From positions 147,753 to 211,752 of the forward strand of contig JAIYAP010000003.1 in assembly GCA_027488935.1 (NCBI GenBank): a stretch of DNA of 64,000 nucleotides, read 5' to 3'. The notes beneath the pieces were generated by a model, which searched no databases, was not told the DNA's origin, and saw only the letters and a list, made by a program, of their open reading frames with translations. This document shows, in pieces, positions 53,293 to 60,470 of this stretch (positions within the stretch are counted from its first letter, which is position 1; every line of letters begins with the position of its first letter). The DNA is from Saprospiraceae bacterium. Lineage in GTDB: Bacteria > Bacteroidota > Bacteroidia > Chitinophagales > Saprospiraceae. The translations under genes were made by a program, and so were the position numbers.

Positions 53293-53328
53293 AAAAGGCC
53301 CGATATGACATTTCATACCAGGCCTTTT
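53293..53328 (-). terminator. Intrinsic terminator after the holin
   Basis: AAAAGGCC (53293-53300) pairs with GGCCTTTT (53321-53328), with an inner TATGA/TCATA pairing. T residues follow on both strands. It lies just beyond the holin stop. Confidence 0.65.
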
Positions 53329-53352
53329 TAAGCAATGAAAAGTGAATGCTTT

Positions 53353-53793
53353 CTATCCTTGCGCTGCAATAACTTTTGGCTTCACAAATATGTGAAGCAC
53401 TGGTAGCAATACATTTACAAATAAAATACTGAGTAGTTGCCCCCAGTTTTGGGAAGCAAAATTGGTCACCAGTTCACCCGCAGTATTATCCGGAATAACA
53501 GCGCCATAAAAGGTGGCGATCCAAAGAATTGCACTGGCAATTTGGCCCCAGAAATTGGTACTTAACAGGCTTGCCATCCAGGTACCCGATTTGTTGCGGA
53601 TCGTTTTGTACAGCGGCAGCATAATGTTGCTGATGAGCAAACTGCCGATCAAAAACGGATTGAACTTCAGGATGGCATCCATCAGGTCGGAGCCAGTATC
53701 GGATGGTACGGCAATGCCTGCACCGATCAAGAATACAACCAGGATGTTGAGGATGTTGGCCCAAAAGTTTTTGGACAAAAATGGATTCTTCAT
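53353..53793 (-). CDS. Putative holin (multi-pass membrane protein)
   Basis: A 146-residue protein with four hydrophobic segments (near residues 12-28, 45-60, 80-100 and 118-138), arranged as two similar halves (FLSKNFWANILNIL and LLSTNFWGQIASAI). The duplication and the adjacent amidase gene suggest a holin that permeabilises the inner membrane at lysis. ATG 53793 is chosen; the longer frame upstream overlaps the amidase gene. Confidence 0.65.
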   Translation of the reverse strand: MKNPFLSKNFWANILNILVVFLIGAGIAVPSDTGSDLMDAILKFNPFLIGSLLISNIMLPLYKTIRNKSGTWMASLLSTNFWGQIASAILWIATFYGAVIPDNTAGELVTNFASQNWGQLLSILFVNVLLPVLHIFVKPKVIAAQG

Positions 53794-53815
53794 GTTGTGT
53801 GTTGATTTTATGGCT

Positions 53816-53850
53816 GCAATTTGAGGGAATACAGATCTGTTGGAAAGGAC
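53816..53850 (-). promoter_or_regulatory. Prophage late-type promoter g (weak -7 box)
   Basis: GTCCTTT (53850-53844) is perfect, but at the standard spacing the -7 box reads CAAATTGC; shifted by one base it gives ATTG. About 22 nt before ATG 53793. It overlaps the 3' end of the spacer after the amidase gene. Confidence 0.45.
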
Positions 53851-53851
53851 A

Positions 53852-54622
53852 CTACACCGGCCGTAAAAAATTGGCTTTAACCCACTGATCCTGCCCGATA
53901 GAAACCCATCCCAATGCGGGTATTTCTTCCACCAGTACCCGCTCATTTTTCAGAAGCGTGTAAGCGATCGGATATTTCGCAGTGGGTCCCTTACGAACGT
54001 TCAATTCGTCTGTATCAACAATAGCAGGGTGTAGATTGAGCGCATCGAGTTGCTGGTAGTACAGCATTACGTTTTTAACGAATGCCATCCATGCCCATTC
54101 TTCAATCATGGGAAGTGGGCATTTTTTGCCCGTCACATCAAAATGGCGCAATAGGTGGGGGAGATCTAGCCCATGCTTGTACAGCAAGGTAGCGGCTAGC
54201 ATTGCGCCATTGTCGCAGGTTTCGGTCCAGTTACCATCGGCATTGGCGCACAGCTCAAGCCCGATGGTGAAGTAGTTGGGTGTAAGGCGGGTGCCTTTGA
54301 TCATTTCTTTGCCTGCGGGCTTGTATTGCCCCAGTGGCTTGTCGCCCACATGGAAGCCTACTTCGGTATCAGGAAGCGCCTGTATGATGGTATTGGAATC
54401 GACCAGGTAATGTGCCGATGCTGGCCGGAAAGTGCCGCCTGGGCCCGGAGCGCCATTGTTGAAATAGTTTCGGTTGGCTTGAGCGTTGGCACCTTTCGAT
54501 TGGTTGGCCGTCCAGTGAACAACAATTGCCTTAACCTGGCGCAATTGATAATGTACTGGATCGCGCAGTGCCGGGCGCGTGAGTTTGTGGGTGATTAAGT
54601 CGCGGATGAATATCGGTTTCAT
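53852..54622 (-). CDS. N-acetylmuramoyl-L-alanine amidase with SH3-like domain (endolysin)
   Basis: A 256-residue Amidase_2-type zinc enzyme that cuts the bond between muramic acid and the peptide stem. Likely zinc ligands are His36 (VVHWTAN), His160 (RHFDVTG) and Cys168 (KKCP). Residues 205-256 (LNVRKGPTAKYP...WVKANFL) form a bacterial SH3 domain. It lacks a signal peptide, so release by the neighbouring holin is expected. ATG 54622 is 4 nt after the -7 box of promoter h. Confidence 0.87.
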   Translation of the reverse strand: MKPIFIRDLITHKLTRPALRDPVHYQLRQVKAIVVHWTANQSKGANAQANRNYFNNGAPGPGGTFRPASAHYLVDSNTIIQALPDTEVGFHVGDKPLGQYKPAGKEMIKGTRLTPNYFTIGLELCANADGNWTETCDNGAMLAATLLYKHGLDLPHLLRHFDVTGKKCPLPMIEEWAWMAFVKNVMLYYQQLDALNLHPAIVDTDELNVRKGPTAKYPIAYTLLKNERVLVEEIPALGWVSIGQDQWVKANFLRPV

Positions 54623-54626
54623 TAAA

Positions 54627-54661
54627 CAAAGTTCATTCACCACCCTACCTAGCAAAAGGAC
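54627..54661 (-). promoter_or_regulatory. Prophage late-type promoter h
   Basis: GTCCTTT (54661-54655), 20-nt spacer, GAACTTTG ending at 54627, 4 nt before ATG 54622. A terminator ends 2 nt upstream. Drives the amidase. Confidence 0.75.
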
Positions 54662-54663
54662 AT

Positions 54664-54699
54664 AAAAAAACACCCTTCAACCATGCGGACGAAGAGTGT
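54664..54699 (-). terminator. Intrinsic terminator at the early/late boundary
   Basis: ACACTCTTC and GAAGGGTGT pair (one G:U) around a 12-nt loop, followed on the - strand by seven T. It ends the early operon immediately before late promoter h. Confidence 0.8.
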
Positions 54700-54748
54700 A
54701 AATAAACCCCAAAAAACCATTGCAAATGTAATTGTTTTTTGGTATTAA

Positions 54749-54964
54749 TCAATATTGTCTTTCAAGCCAGTGAGAAACCCCTTTCCCTCCAATCAATTCC
54801 GGCTGTTTTTTTGCTGGTATACCAGATAGGTAACACCAGCCTTGTGGGTTATATTGAGCCATCATTGTAAGTCTTGCATCAATTAACACTACGTGTATTG
54901 TCCCAAATTCTTTTGGCTGTCTTTCGTTTACAGGCACAGCCTTGAAAATTATCTCTTGTTCCAT
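54749..54964 (-). CDS. Small hypothetical early protein
   Basis: A 71-residue protein. The segments FGTIHVVLIDARL and VSHWLERQY faintly recall DUF551-type phage proteins, but I would not rely on it. Its leader (AAACATTCAACACAATG) matches that of several neighbouring early genes. Confidence 0.5.
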   Translation of the reverse strand: MEQEIIFKAVPVNERQPKEFGTIHVVLIDARLTMMAQYNPQGWCYLSGIPAKKQPELIGGKGVSHWLERQY

Positions 54965-55003
54965 TGTGTTGAATGTTTATTGTAAAAAATTGGGTGCTTG
55001 GAG

Positions 55004-55465
55004 TTATTTGAATACTGGATCTGGCCAATATGACCAAATCATATTGTCTTCGATATTAACTTCATTAAAATCATCATCAAGTAACCTACCGAGGGAGTAA
55101 GTCATAGAAGTCAACAGATGCAAACGACTATCCTCATCTTCGTAATAAACCATTATGCAACGGTCTTCACTTTTAGGTGGATTTTTCTTCATTGAAAACC
55201 ACTCCGTGTTGCACAATACATCCATATTTGATTTATAGCCCATCATCTGTAACACCTTCGTTAGTCTGGCGCAGTCAAGGTGGACTTTGTAGTATCCGTT
55301 AAAATTGAACTCTATGTAGGCTTCGATTACTTTCCCATTTTCCCACCCCTTCTGTTGTATAACGTTCAAAATGATTGACTCTACTCTTCTATCAAGAACG
55401 TCATGCCAGGTTGTAATTTGGCCATCTTGTCGCTCAACGACGATTTTAACTCCGGTTGGTTTCAT
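55004..55465 (-). CDS. Hypothetical early protein, 153 aa
   Basis: A soluble protein of mixed fold with an acidic C-terminal part (RLLDDDFNEVNIEDN). No motif is recognised. It lies 39 nt upstream of the small gene at 54964 on the same strand and belongs to the early operon. Confidence 0.55.
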   Translation of the reverse strand: MKPTGVKIVVERQDGQITTWHDVLDRRVESIILNVIQQKGWENGKVIEAYIEFNFNGYYKVHLDCARLTKVLQMMGYKSNMDVLCNTEWFSMKKNPPKSEDRCIMVYYEDEDSRLHLLTSMTYSLGRLLDDDFNEVNIEDNMIWSYWPDPVFK

Positions 55466-55494
55466 TTTTAAAATTGTTTATTGTGAAAATTGGG

Positions 55495-55737
55495 TTAAAA
55501 TGGAATAGTTATTTGGGGTAAAAAATCAAATGCAAACCGTGCGCTTTCAATGCCTTTCGACTTCATGGTTTTGCAAATTTCAATCAGTTCCCTATCTTCT
55601 TTTTCGGTTGTAAAAAACCGCTGACGGTACCCACAAGGAAGCATAACACATACCTCATCCGAATAAGATCGGCTTATCTAGCATTGGTCAGTTATATACA
55701 ATCCCTGTTCCCGAATTTGTTGTGTCTCTGCAAGCAT
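55495..55737 (-). pseudogene. Small early gene interrupted by an in-frame TAG
   Basis: ATG 55737 has the conserved early leader (AAAACATTCACACCAATG). The frame reads 19 codons, meets TAG at 55680-55678, and then continues open for 60 more codons to TAA 55495. The second part alone could start at ATG 55644 (49 residues, MLPCGYRQRFF). The most likely reading is one broken gene of about 80 codons; a readthrough gene or two very short genes are possible. Confidence 0.45.
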
Positions 55738-55750
55738 TGGTGTGAATGTT

Positions 55751-56026
55751 TTAATTTTCTTCAACAACCTCCCGCCCGAACTTTCCAGCCCGGATGATCA
55801 ATTGCCTTTCAGTGAATGGATATTTAATTTCGGATATATTGAGAGAATGCATTCTCCCTTTATACACGAATGAAAATGTAGCAAAGCGAGGTTCGCTGTA
55901 AAAGGTTACTATGCCGTGTTTGAAGGTATAGGCCCCTTGCAAATACTCATGGTCGCTTCCCTTGTTTACTTTATGGCAATGGCCGTAAGGCTTGCCAATG
56001 GCGTCAACTCTGCGGTATTTTTTCAT
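55751..56026 (-). CDS. Hypothetical early protein, 91 aa
   Basis: A basic, beta-rich small protein (start MKKYRRVDAIGKPYG). ATG 56026 is preferred because it begins 1 nt after the stop of the upstream gene. Function unknown. Confidence 0.55.
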   Translation of the reverse strand: MKKYRRVDAIGKPYGHCHKVNKGSDHEYLQGAYTFKHGIVTFYSEPRFATFSFVYKGRMHSLNISEIKYPFTERQLIIRAGKFGREVVEEN

Positions 56027-56027
56027 T

Positions 56028-56303
56028 TTAAAAAGATTTGGAAGGTATATAGTGCAATTCATCTAGCGCTTTCAAGAATCTGATTGCAGTGCATGCTACT
56101 TGAATGGCTTCCTTTCTAGCCTCTAATTTACTTCCTCCTTCATAGATAAATTGCAAACATGCCCGGGTAAGTTCGCCGCTTTCCTCCCCTACTATTGCAG
56201 AGGCATGAATAATATCCGAAGGCCATTCTGGATGCTTCGTTTCAGCGCGTTTAACTTCATCAAGAATATCCTCAATGATTGTTACCATGTGTTCTTTTTC
56301 CAT
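56028..56303 (-). CDS. MazG-like nucleotide pyrophosphohydrolase domain protein
   Basis: About 91 residues of helical sequence with the pattern of phage MazG-like proteins: WPSDIIHASAIVGEESGEL, followed by a helix with KEAIQVACTAIRFL. Such enzymes hydrolyse non-canonical or excess NTPs; here the second metal-binding helix lacks an obvious Asp, so activity is uncertain. ATG 56303 carries the conserved early leader AAAACATTCAAACCAATG. Confidence 0.55.
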   Translation of the reverse strand: MEKEHMVTIIEDILDEVKRAETKHPEWPSDIIHASAIVGEESGELTRACLQFIYEGGSKLEARKEAIQVACTAIRFLKALDELHYIPSKSF

Positions 56304-56316
56304 TGGTTTGAATGTT

Positions 56317-56565
56317 TTAGCGAATGAAATCATAATAGATTTGTTTTTCAGGGCCACAATGGCTGGTTGCATCGAATGCGTCTGAAAAAGTATAGGTACC
56401 GGCTTCTTCTCTTAAAAAAGAATATCCTGCGCGGGCAGTACGCCAGTAAGCACCCCACTGATTTGACCAAATTCGAACGGGCTTATTGCCGTGCTTATTC
56501 AGAAAGTCAGCAATCTTGCTTGGCGATTTTCGGCGTATTTGATTAATTTTATTTAGAGGCAACAT
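56317..56565 (-). CDS. Small basic early protein
   Basis: An 82-residue protein with a basic, helical N-terminus (INQIRRKSPSKIADFLNKHG) and aromatic-rich remainder. ATG 56565 follows the conserved leader AAACATTCAAACCGATG. It ends 13 nt before the MazG-like gene. No family recognised. Confidence 0.55.
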   Translation of the reverse strand: MLPLNKINQIRRKSPSKIADFLNKHGNKPVRIWSNQWGAYWRTARAGYSFLREEAGTYTFSDAFDATSHCGPEKQIYYDFIR

Positions 56566-56585
56566 CGGTTTGAATGTTTTTTGAG

Positions 56586-56870
56586 TTACAATATTTCAGT
56601 GTTTTCAAATGGATCATCGTACAGGACATCAATGCCGCAGTATAATTCCATATTTCCGCAGTTGCCATTACACGAAACGTATCCTACCCCTTCAATCATT
56701 CTACGATAACCGTGCTTCAATACCTGGGACGCTACATATTGGATCATCTGGTCTTCATCGCCGTCTTTAATTACCGACTTATAGCCTTCAAATGCGTTTT
56801 TGAATGCTTCCGTTTCTTCGTGCACAATCAATTCGATTGTGTGGGTGATTTCTACTTGAAAATTTTGCAT
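56586..56870 (-). CDS. Hypothetical early protein, 94 aa
   Basis: An acidic small protein with a cysteine cluster (SCNGNCGNMELYC, near residues 66-78) that might bind a metal. No family recognised. Part of the early operon. Confidence 0.55.
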   Translation of the reverse strand: MQNFQVEITHTIELIVHEETEAFKNAFEGYKSVIKDGDEDQMIQYVASQVLKHGYRRMIEGVGYVSCNGNCGNMELYCGIDVLYDDPFENTEIL

Positions 56871-56900
56871 TGTTGTGTGGGTATTTGTGGCTTTCGCCGG

Positions 56901-57443
56901 TTATGAATGTTTATTTAATTGAGCGATTTCCGCTTCGATTTCTGCAATCAGTTTTTCTTTACCTGATAGATATTCCAAGGCTTTCAAATAGTCGGGATCA
57001 TCTTCATACGAAAAAAGCGAAGTAGATTCCTTTACTTTTTTGCCCTTTTCAATGGCAAATTGCGCCTTCGTTCTATCTCTTTTTGCCGCAATTAACTTGT
57101 TGCTAAGCACCTTTATCAATACCTTATCACGGTCAGGATTTACATACGAAATGCACTCAATTTGCACAAGTTGTCTGGGCGTTTTAATTTGTTCCTTTGC
57201 TTGTAAGTAGCGGAAAAACCACTTCCAACGCATAAATCTTTCAACCTTAAAGCCTACATTTTCATATATCAATTGTCGTGTACCCCAACTATATTCTTTT
57301 TCATATCGGTAAATTCGTACCATCGCGTTGATTAAATACAACTGATTGGATACTTCGCCAGACTTGATGAGTGAAAGTAGTTTCTCGCTTTCTTCAACCA
57401 TGTGAAGCCTTAATATTTCCTCTGAAATGATCTTTGATTCCAT
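56901..57443 (-). CDS. Hypothetical early protein, 180 aa
   Basis: A largely helical protein rich in Glu and Lys, with a C-terminal coiled coil (EKLIAEIEAEIAQLN). It starts 3 nt after the HNH gene. The tryptophan-rich MRWKWFFRYL segment may be a folding core. Function unknown. Confidence 0.6.
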   Translation of the reverse strand: MESKIISEEILRLHMVEESEKLLSLIKSGEVSNQLYLINAMVRIYRYEKEYSWGTRQLIYENVGFKVERFMRWKWFFRYLQAKEQIKTPRQLVQIECISYVNPDRDKVLIKVLSNKLIAAKRDRTKAQFAIEKGKKVKESTSLFSYEDDPDYLKALEYLSGKEKLIAEIEAEIAQLNKHS

Positions 57444-57446
57444 GGC

Positions 57447-57848
57447 TCAAAACAGTTTAGGCTGCTCACTATTCGCGCGCCCATACTTACGCGCCCGCAA
57501 ATGCTGATAAATGTCATACCGCAAGTGGCAGCGCTGGCAAAGCGCAGCCAAATTGTCCATCTCATTATTGCCTGGATCGCGGTCCAGGTGGGCCGTTGTT
57601 AATATGATCCTGGTCAGCCCGTGGAATTTTAGGCGTTTCCAGATCATTTTTTCGGTGCTCTCATAGGCACCTGTCGTTTCCAGTACAAACAGCACTTCCA
57701 CCCAATCAGGCATGGTGCGCACGGGCTTGCGCTGGATGACTGTTTTGTTCTTGGCATGGCACCACTCGCAGCACCAGCCTGCTTTTTCGCGGACTGAAAG
57801 GGAAATTTCATCCCAATTTTCCGGGTATAAGTGGCGTCTTATCGGCAT
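57447..57848 (-). CDS. HNH endonuclease
   Basis: A 133-residue nuclease with a zinc-binding CxxC pair near residue 27 (CEWC) and a second pair in LCQRCH. The catalytic HNH stretch is TTAHLDRDPGNNEMDNLAALC, with His and Asn in the expected places. It could act in recombination or packaging, or as an anti-competitor nuclease. It overlaps the next upstream gene by 10 nt. Confidence 0.8.
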   Translation of the reverse strand: MPIRRHLYPENWDEISLSVREKAGWCCEWCHAKNKTVIQRKPVRTMPDWVEVLFVLETTGAYESTEKMIWKRLKFHGLTRIILTTAHLDRDPGNNEMDNLAALCQRCHLRYDIYQHLRARKYGRANSEQPKLF

Positions 57849-58501
57849 GGCTCAAGTATTTTGAACTCGATTACCCATACCCACGGGTTTAAATCCCATG
57901 ATTCCTGTCCATTAATGCTCGTAAATAGAGTGCGAAACGATTCCCTTGGAGTTAAAAATGTGCCTATGTCTTCTTTCCCGTAGTTAGCGTAATAAGTATT
58001 CCCGTCTTCATGTAAAAGCGGCATTATTCCTTCAGCAATGGCATCTTCATCCGAAATATCTTGTAATCGCTCACATCCTATGCCTGTAATTTCAAGGGTG
58101 ATACGCGATGCATCTCTCGGCATAAATATTGATGGCTTCCATTTTACACAATCCCAGGCCCATGCATAGGTATCTAATTCGCTGCCTGGCTTATCGTATC
58201 CGTGGTGTCTTGCCGTTTTATCGGCACGGTAAAGCCATGATGGGTAATCGATAAACAAGTCCTGGCCTTGCGCCCACGTTTCGCGCACCCAAATACGATG
58301 GCCAATCCAGCCATAAGGACACCATTCGTATTCCCATGATCCATCGGGGAAATGTACTGGACAACCACCTATTGATGTAACGGTTGGTTCTATTTCGCCA
58401 AACGGGAATTTACGTTTCACTACTCTTCTCGTTTGCGTTTTACGTCCTTCAAGAATTGCGCGGACCATTTCGCCGCTAAATAGAATGGGTCGTTGTTTCA
58501 T
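57839..58501 (-). CDS. ASCH-domain-like phage protein
   Basis: About 220 residues. The opening RPILFSGEMVRAILEGRKTQTRR is the typical start of phage ASCH-like proteins, an RNA-binding fold found in many phage early regions. ATG 58501 is preferred; it overlaps the upstream gene by 26 nt. The biochemical role is unknown. Confidence 0.65.
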   Translation of the reverse strand: MKQRPILFSGEMVRAILEGRKTQTRRVVKRKFPFGEIEPTVTSIGGCPVHFPDGSWEYEWCPYGWIGHRIWVRETWAQGQDLFIDYPSWLYRADKTARHHGYDKPGSELDTYAWAWDCVKWKPSIFMPRDASRITLEITGIGCERLQDISDEDAIAEGIMPLLHEDGNTYYANYGKEDIGTFLTPRESFRTLFTSINGQESWDLNPWVWVIEFKILEPCR

Positions 58502-58739
58502 TTTCTTGTAGTTGTTCTGCTGCACAGAATGCAGCAAATGTTTTGAGCAATGTGGTTTCTTCTGATATTCCCGGCACCCGATCCCTTACGAATTCCGCCC
58601 ACCATAGCGCCCGATCATATCCGTGTCGACGTACCAGGTCGGAAAAACGCCAGGCGGTAATGCCTTGGGCGATGCTGTAGGTTGGTTTATAGTGGGGATC
58701 GGGTTTAGTGGCTTTTAGCAGTTCGATTTGGTCGGTCAT
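58476..58739 (-). CDS. Hypothetical early protein, 87 aa
   Basis: A soluble helical protein (FSDLVRRHGYDRALWWAEFVRDRV). It overlaps the methylase stop by 4 nt and the next gene by 26 nt, so it belongs to the same coupled operon. No family recognised. Confidence 0.6.
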   Translation of the reverse strand: MTDQIELLKATKPDPHYKPTYSIAQGITAWRFSDLVRRHGYDRALWWAEFVRDRVPGISEETTLLKTFAAFCAAEQLQENETTTHSI

Positions 58740-59560
58740 GAGAAGGAAAGTTTAGTTTGCCCGGTTTTTACCGCAGGATCGTAATTGGTCCACAAGCATT
58801 CCGAGACTGACCGCTTATTGGTTGACATGGGCAGCACTTTTGCCTTAAACTTGAATTTATTAAGGCCTTTGAATAGATCATTCATTTTAGGGCTGTCATA
58901 TCCGCTGATTGCTACCAATCCTTTTACCTGATTGATTGTCTCTGCGAATACTGAATACATTACCTCATTCATTTCATATCGGTAATCATCCTTGGTAATA
59001 CGTGCCTGGCTGTGATATGGTGGATCACAGTAGAATAAGGTATTTTTGGTATCGTACTTAAGAATGATTTGATTTGCTTCCATGCATTCAATTTGCACCA
59101 TACGAAGGCGTGTCGCAACATCTTCAAGCCCTGAAATCTTGGACATGAAATTTCTGACAGCAGATGAATGAGTGCCAGGATTGTAAGTCTTGTTTTTTGA
59201 CCACGACCGGTCTTTTCTCGCACCAGCTTTTGCAATGTCCATTTGTACTTTCACGTACCATCGGCGGGCATCCTCTACAGGATCACCGGTATTTTCCCAT
59301 GCCTGTACAAATTCCTGTCGGCTATATGGTGTAAGCAGCAATGCATCAATCAAAGGCTGCGGATTATCGCGCAACACCTTAAAAAAGTTAATGATATCGC
59401 CATTCAAATCATTAATGGTTTCAATCGGGCTTGGCTTTTTATTCAAAAGCACTGCGGCCGATCCACAAAATGGCTCAACATAGTGGTCCGTTTGTGGAAG
59501 TAACGGCAGGATATTAGATAAGTGCGTATTTTTTGCACCGTAATAGGCGAATGTGATCAT
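58736..59560 (-). CDS. Dam-type DNA adenine N6-methyltransferase
   Basis: A 274-residue D12-class methylase. The SAM-binding motif YYGAKNT (residues 6-12), the EPFCGS motif (29-34) and the catalytic DPPY (179-182) are all present and in normal order. No partner nuclease is seen, so it is probably an orphan methylase that protects phage DNA or marks its replication. It overlaps the DUF2786-like gene by 4 nt. Confidence 0.9.
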   Translation of the reverse strand: MITFAYYGAKNTHLSNILPLLPQTDHYVEPFCGSAAVLLNKKPSPIETINDLNGDIINFFKVLRDNPQPLIDALLLTPYSRQEFVQAWENTGDPVEDARRWYVKVQMDIAKAGARKDRSWSKNKTYNPGTHSSAVRNFMSKISGLEDVATRLRMVQIECMEANQIILKYDTKNTLFYCDPPYHSQARITKDDYRYEMNEVMYSVFAETINQVKGLVAISGYDSPKMNDLFKGLNKFKFKAKVLPMSTNKRSVSECLWTNYDPAVKTGQTKLSFS

Positions 59561-60117
59561 CGGTTCAATTGTTTATGAAATGACTTCTTCTCCACCGCCC
59601 ACATAAGTTCCTGAATACGGCGATAATCTTCCGCGCTTAGATTATTTACAGGCTCCGGATCATCTTCAGTTCGCTTTGTGTACAATTCGTTTTCCTGAAT
59701 AAATGCGCTGTAAAAAAACTTCCGCTCTTTCTCCCAGTGGTTCCAATAAAATCTAAATTTTGCATCGATTTCAAGGTATTCAGCATCAGTTATCTCAACG
59801 ACGAAGTATTTTCCAGGCTTTAAGCGATTACTTTTTCGACCATATTCAGTCAGTGTGTTTAAATCTAGATCAGGCCCCACTACATTTCTGAATATCTGAG
59901 CAAAGAACTTGGCCTTTTCTTCATTCCCTTTTTCAAGGAAAAATATTCTTTCATGCTTTACTTCTGATTCTAAATCGGAAAGCGAAAGCCCGTTTTTTTT
60001 CAGGAAATCCTGAAGCATTTTTTTTGCAGCATTCCTTTCGCCTGGTGTGGCTCCTTTTTCAGCCAGCGCCGCAATTTTTTGGGCGACTTGGATGGCTTTT
60101 GTTGAATTTGGTTGCAT
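59557..60117 (-). CDS. DUF2786-like protein
   Basis: A 186-residue protein. The first 50 residues (KIAALAEKGATPGERNAAKKML and KKNGLSLSDLE) match the DUF2786 helical pattern found in many phage early proteins. The remainder is helical with aromatic residues. Function unknown. It is the first gene after the candidate origin. Confidence 0.65.
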   Translation of the reverse strand: MQPNSTKAIQVAQKIAALAEKGATPGERNAAKKMLQDFLKKNGLSLSDLESEVKHERIFFLEKGNEEKAKFFAQIFRNVVGPDLDLNTLTEYGRKSNRLKPGKYFVVEITDAEYLEIDAKFRFYWNHWEKERKFFYSAFIQENELYTKRTEDDPEPVNNLSAEDYRRIQELMWAVEKKSFHKQLNR

Positions 60118-60173
60118 GATTTTGGTTTTAAAACTTGAGAAGAATACACCCCCCTTTCAAAAAATCAAGGTTT

Positions 60174-60470
60174 TTAACTGGACTTCTGGACTTTCATTCC
60201 TAACTCGTTGATTCTCTTAGCGTTAACCGGACCAAATCGTTTGGTCCGAACTGGACTGTTTGGTCCGCGATTTGGACTTCTGGACTTCTGGACTGAATTG
60301 GTCCGGAAATGGACTGAATAACACTTTGATTTTCAGACTGTTATAATCAAAAGTCCAGAAGTCCAGTTCCTTTTACCTTTTTTATACAGGGGGGTATTAA
60401 AAGAAATAAGAAAGAGAGAATATAATATATGTATCTCCCTCAAATTCTGGACTTTCATCCATATTTGCCT
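60174..60470. repeat. GGAC iteron cluster and palindrome (candidate replication origin)
   Basis: Within 60177-60370 TGGAC occurs at least seven times on the + strand, often as CTGGACTT, and twice inverted (AGTCCA). GGTCC appears three times, and a perfect palindrome CGGACCAAA-TCG-TTTGGTCCG spans 60228-60248. Another CTGGACTTT lies near 60449. A 50-nt A/T-rich stretch (60395-60445) follows. The gap between the primase-helicase stop and the first early gene contains no reading frame I believe in. Iterons plus an A/T-rich tract beside a replication gene suggest a phage origin or a multi-site operator. Confidence 0.55.

Noticed and set aside
58298..58330. GTCCTTA near 58313 as another late promoter
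   Set aside because: It is inside the ASCH-like coding region, lacks the last T of the heptamer, and has no -7 box at the fixed spacing.
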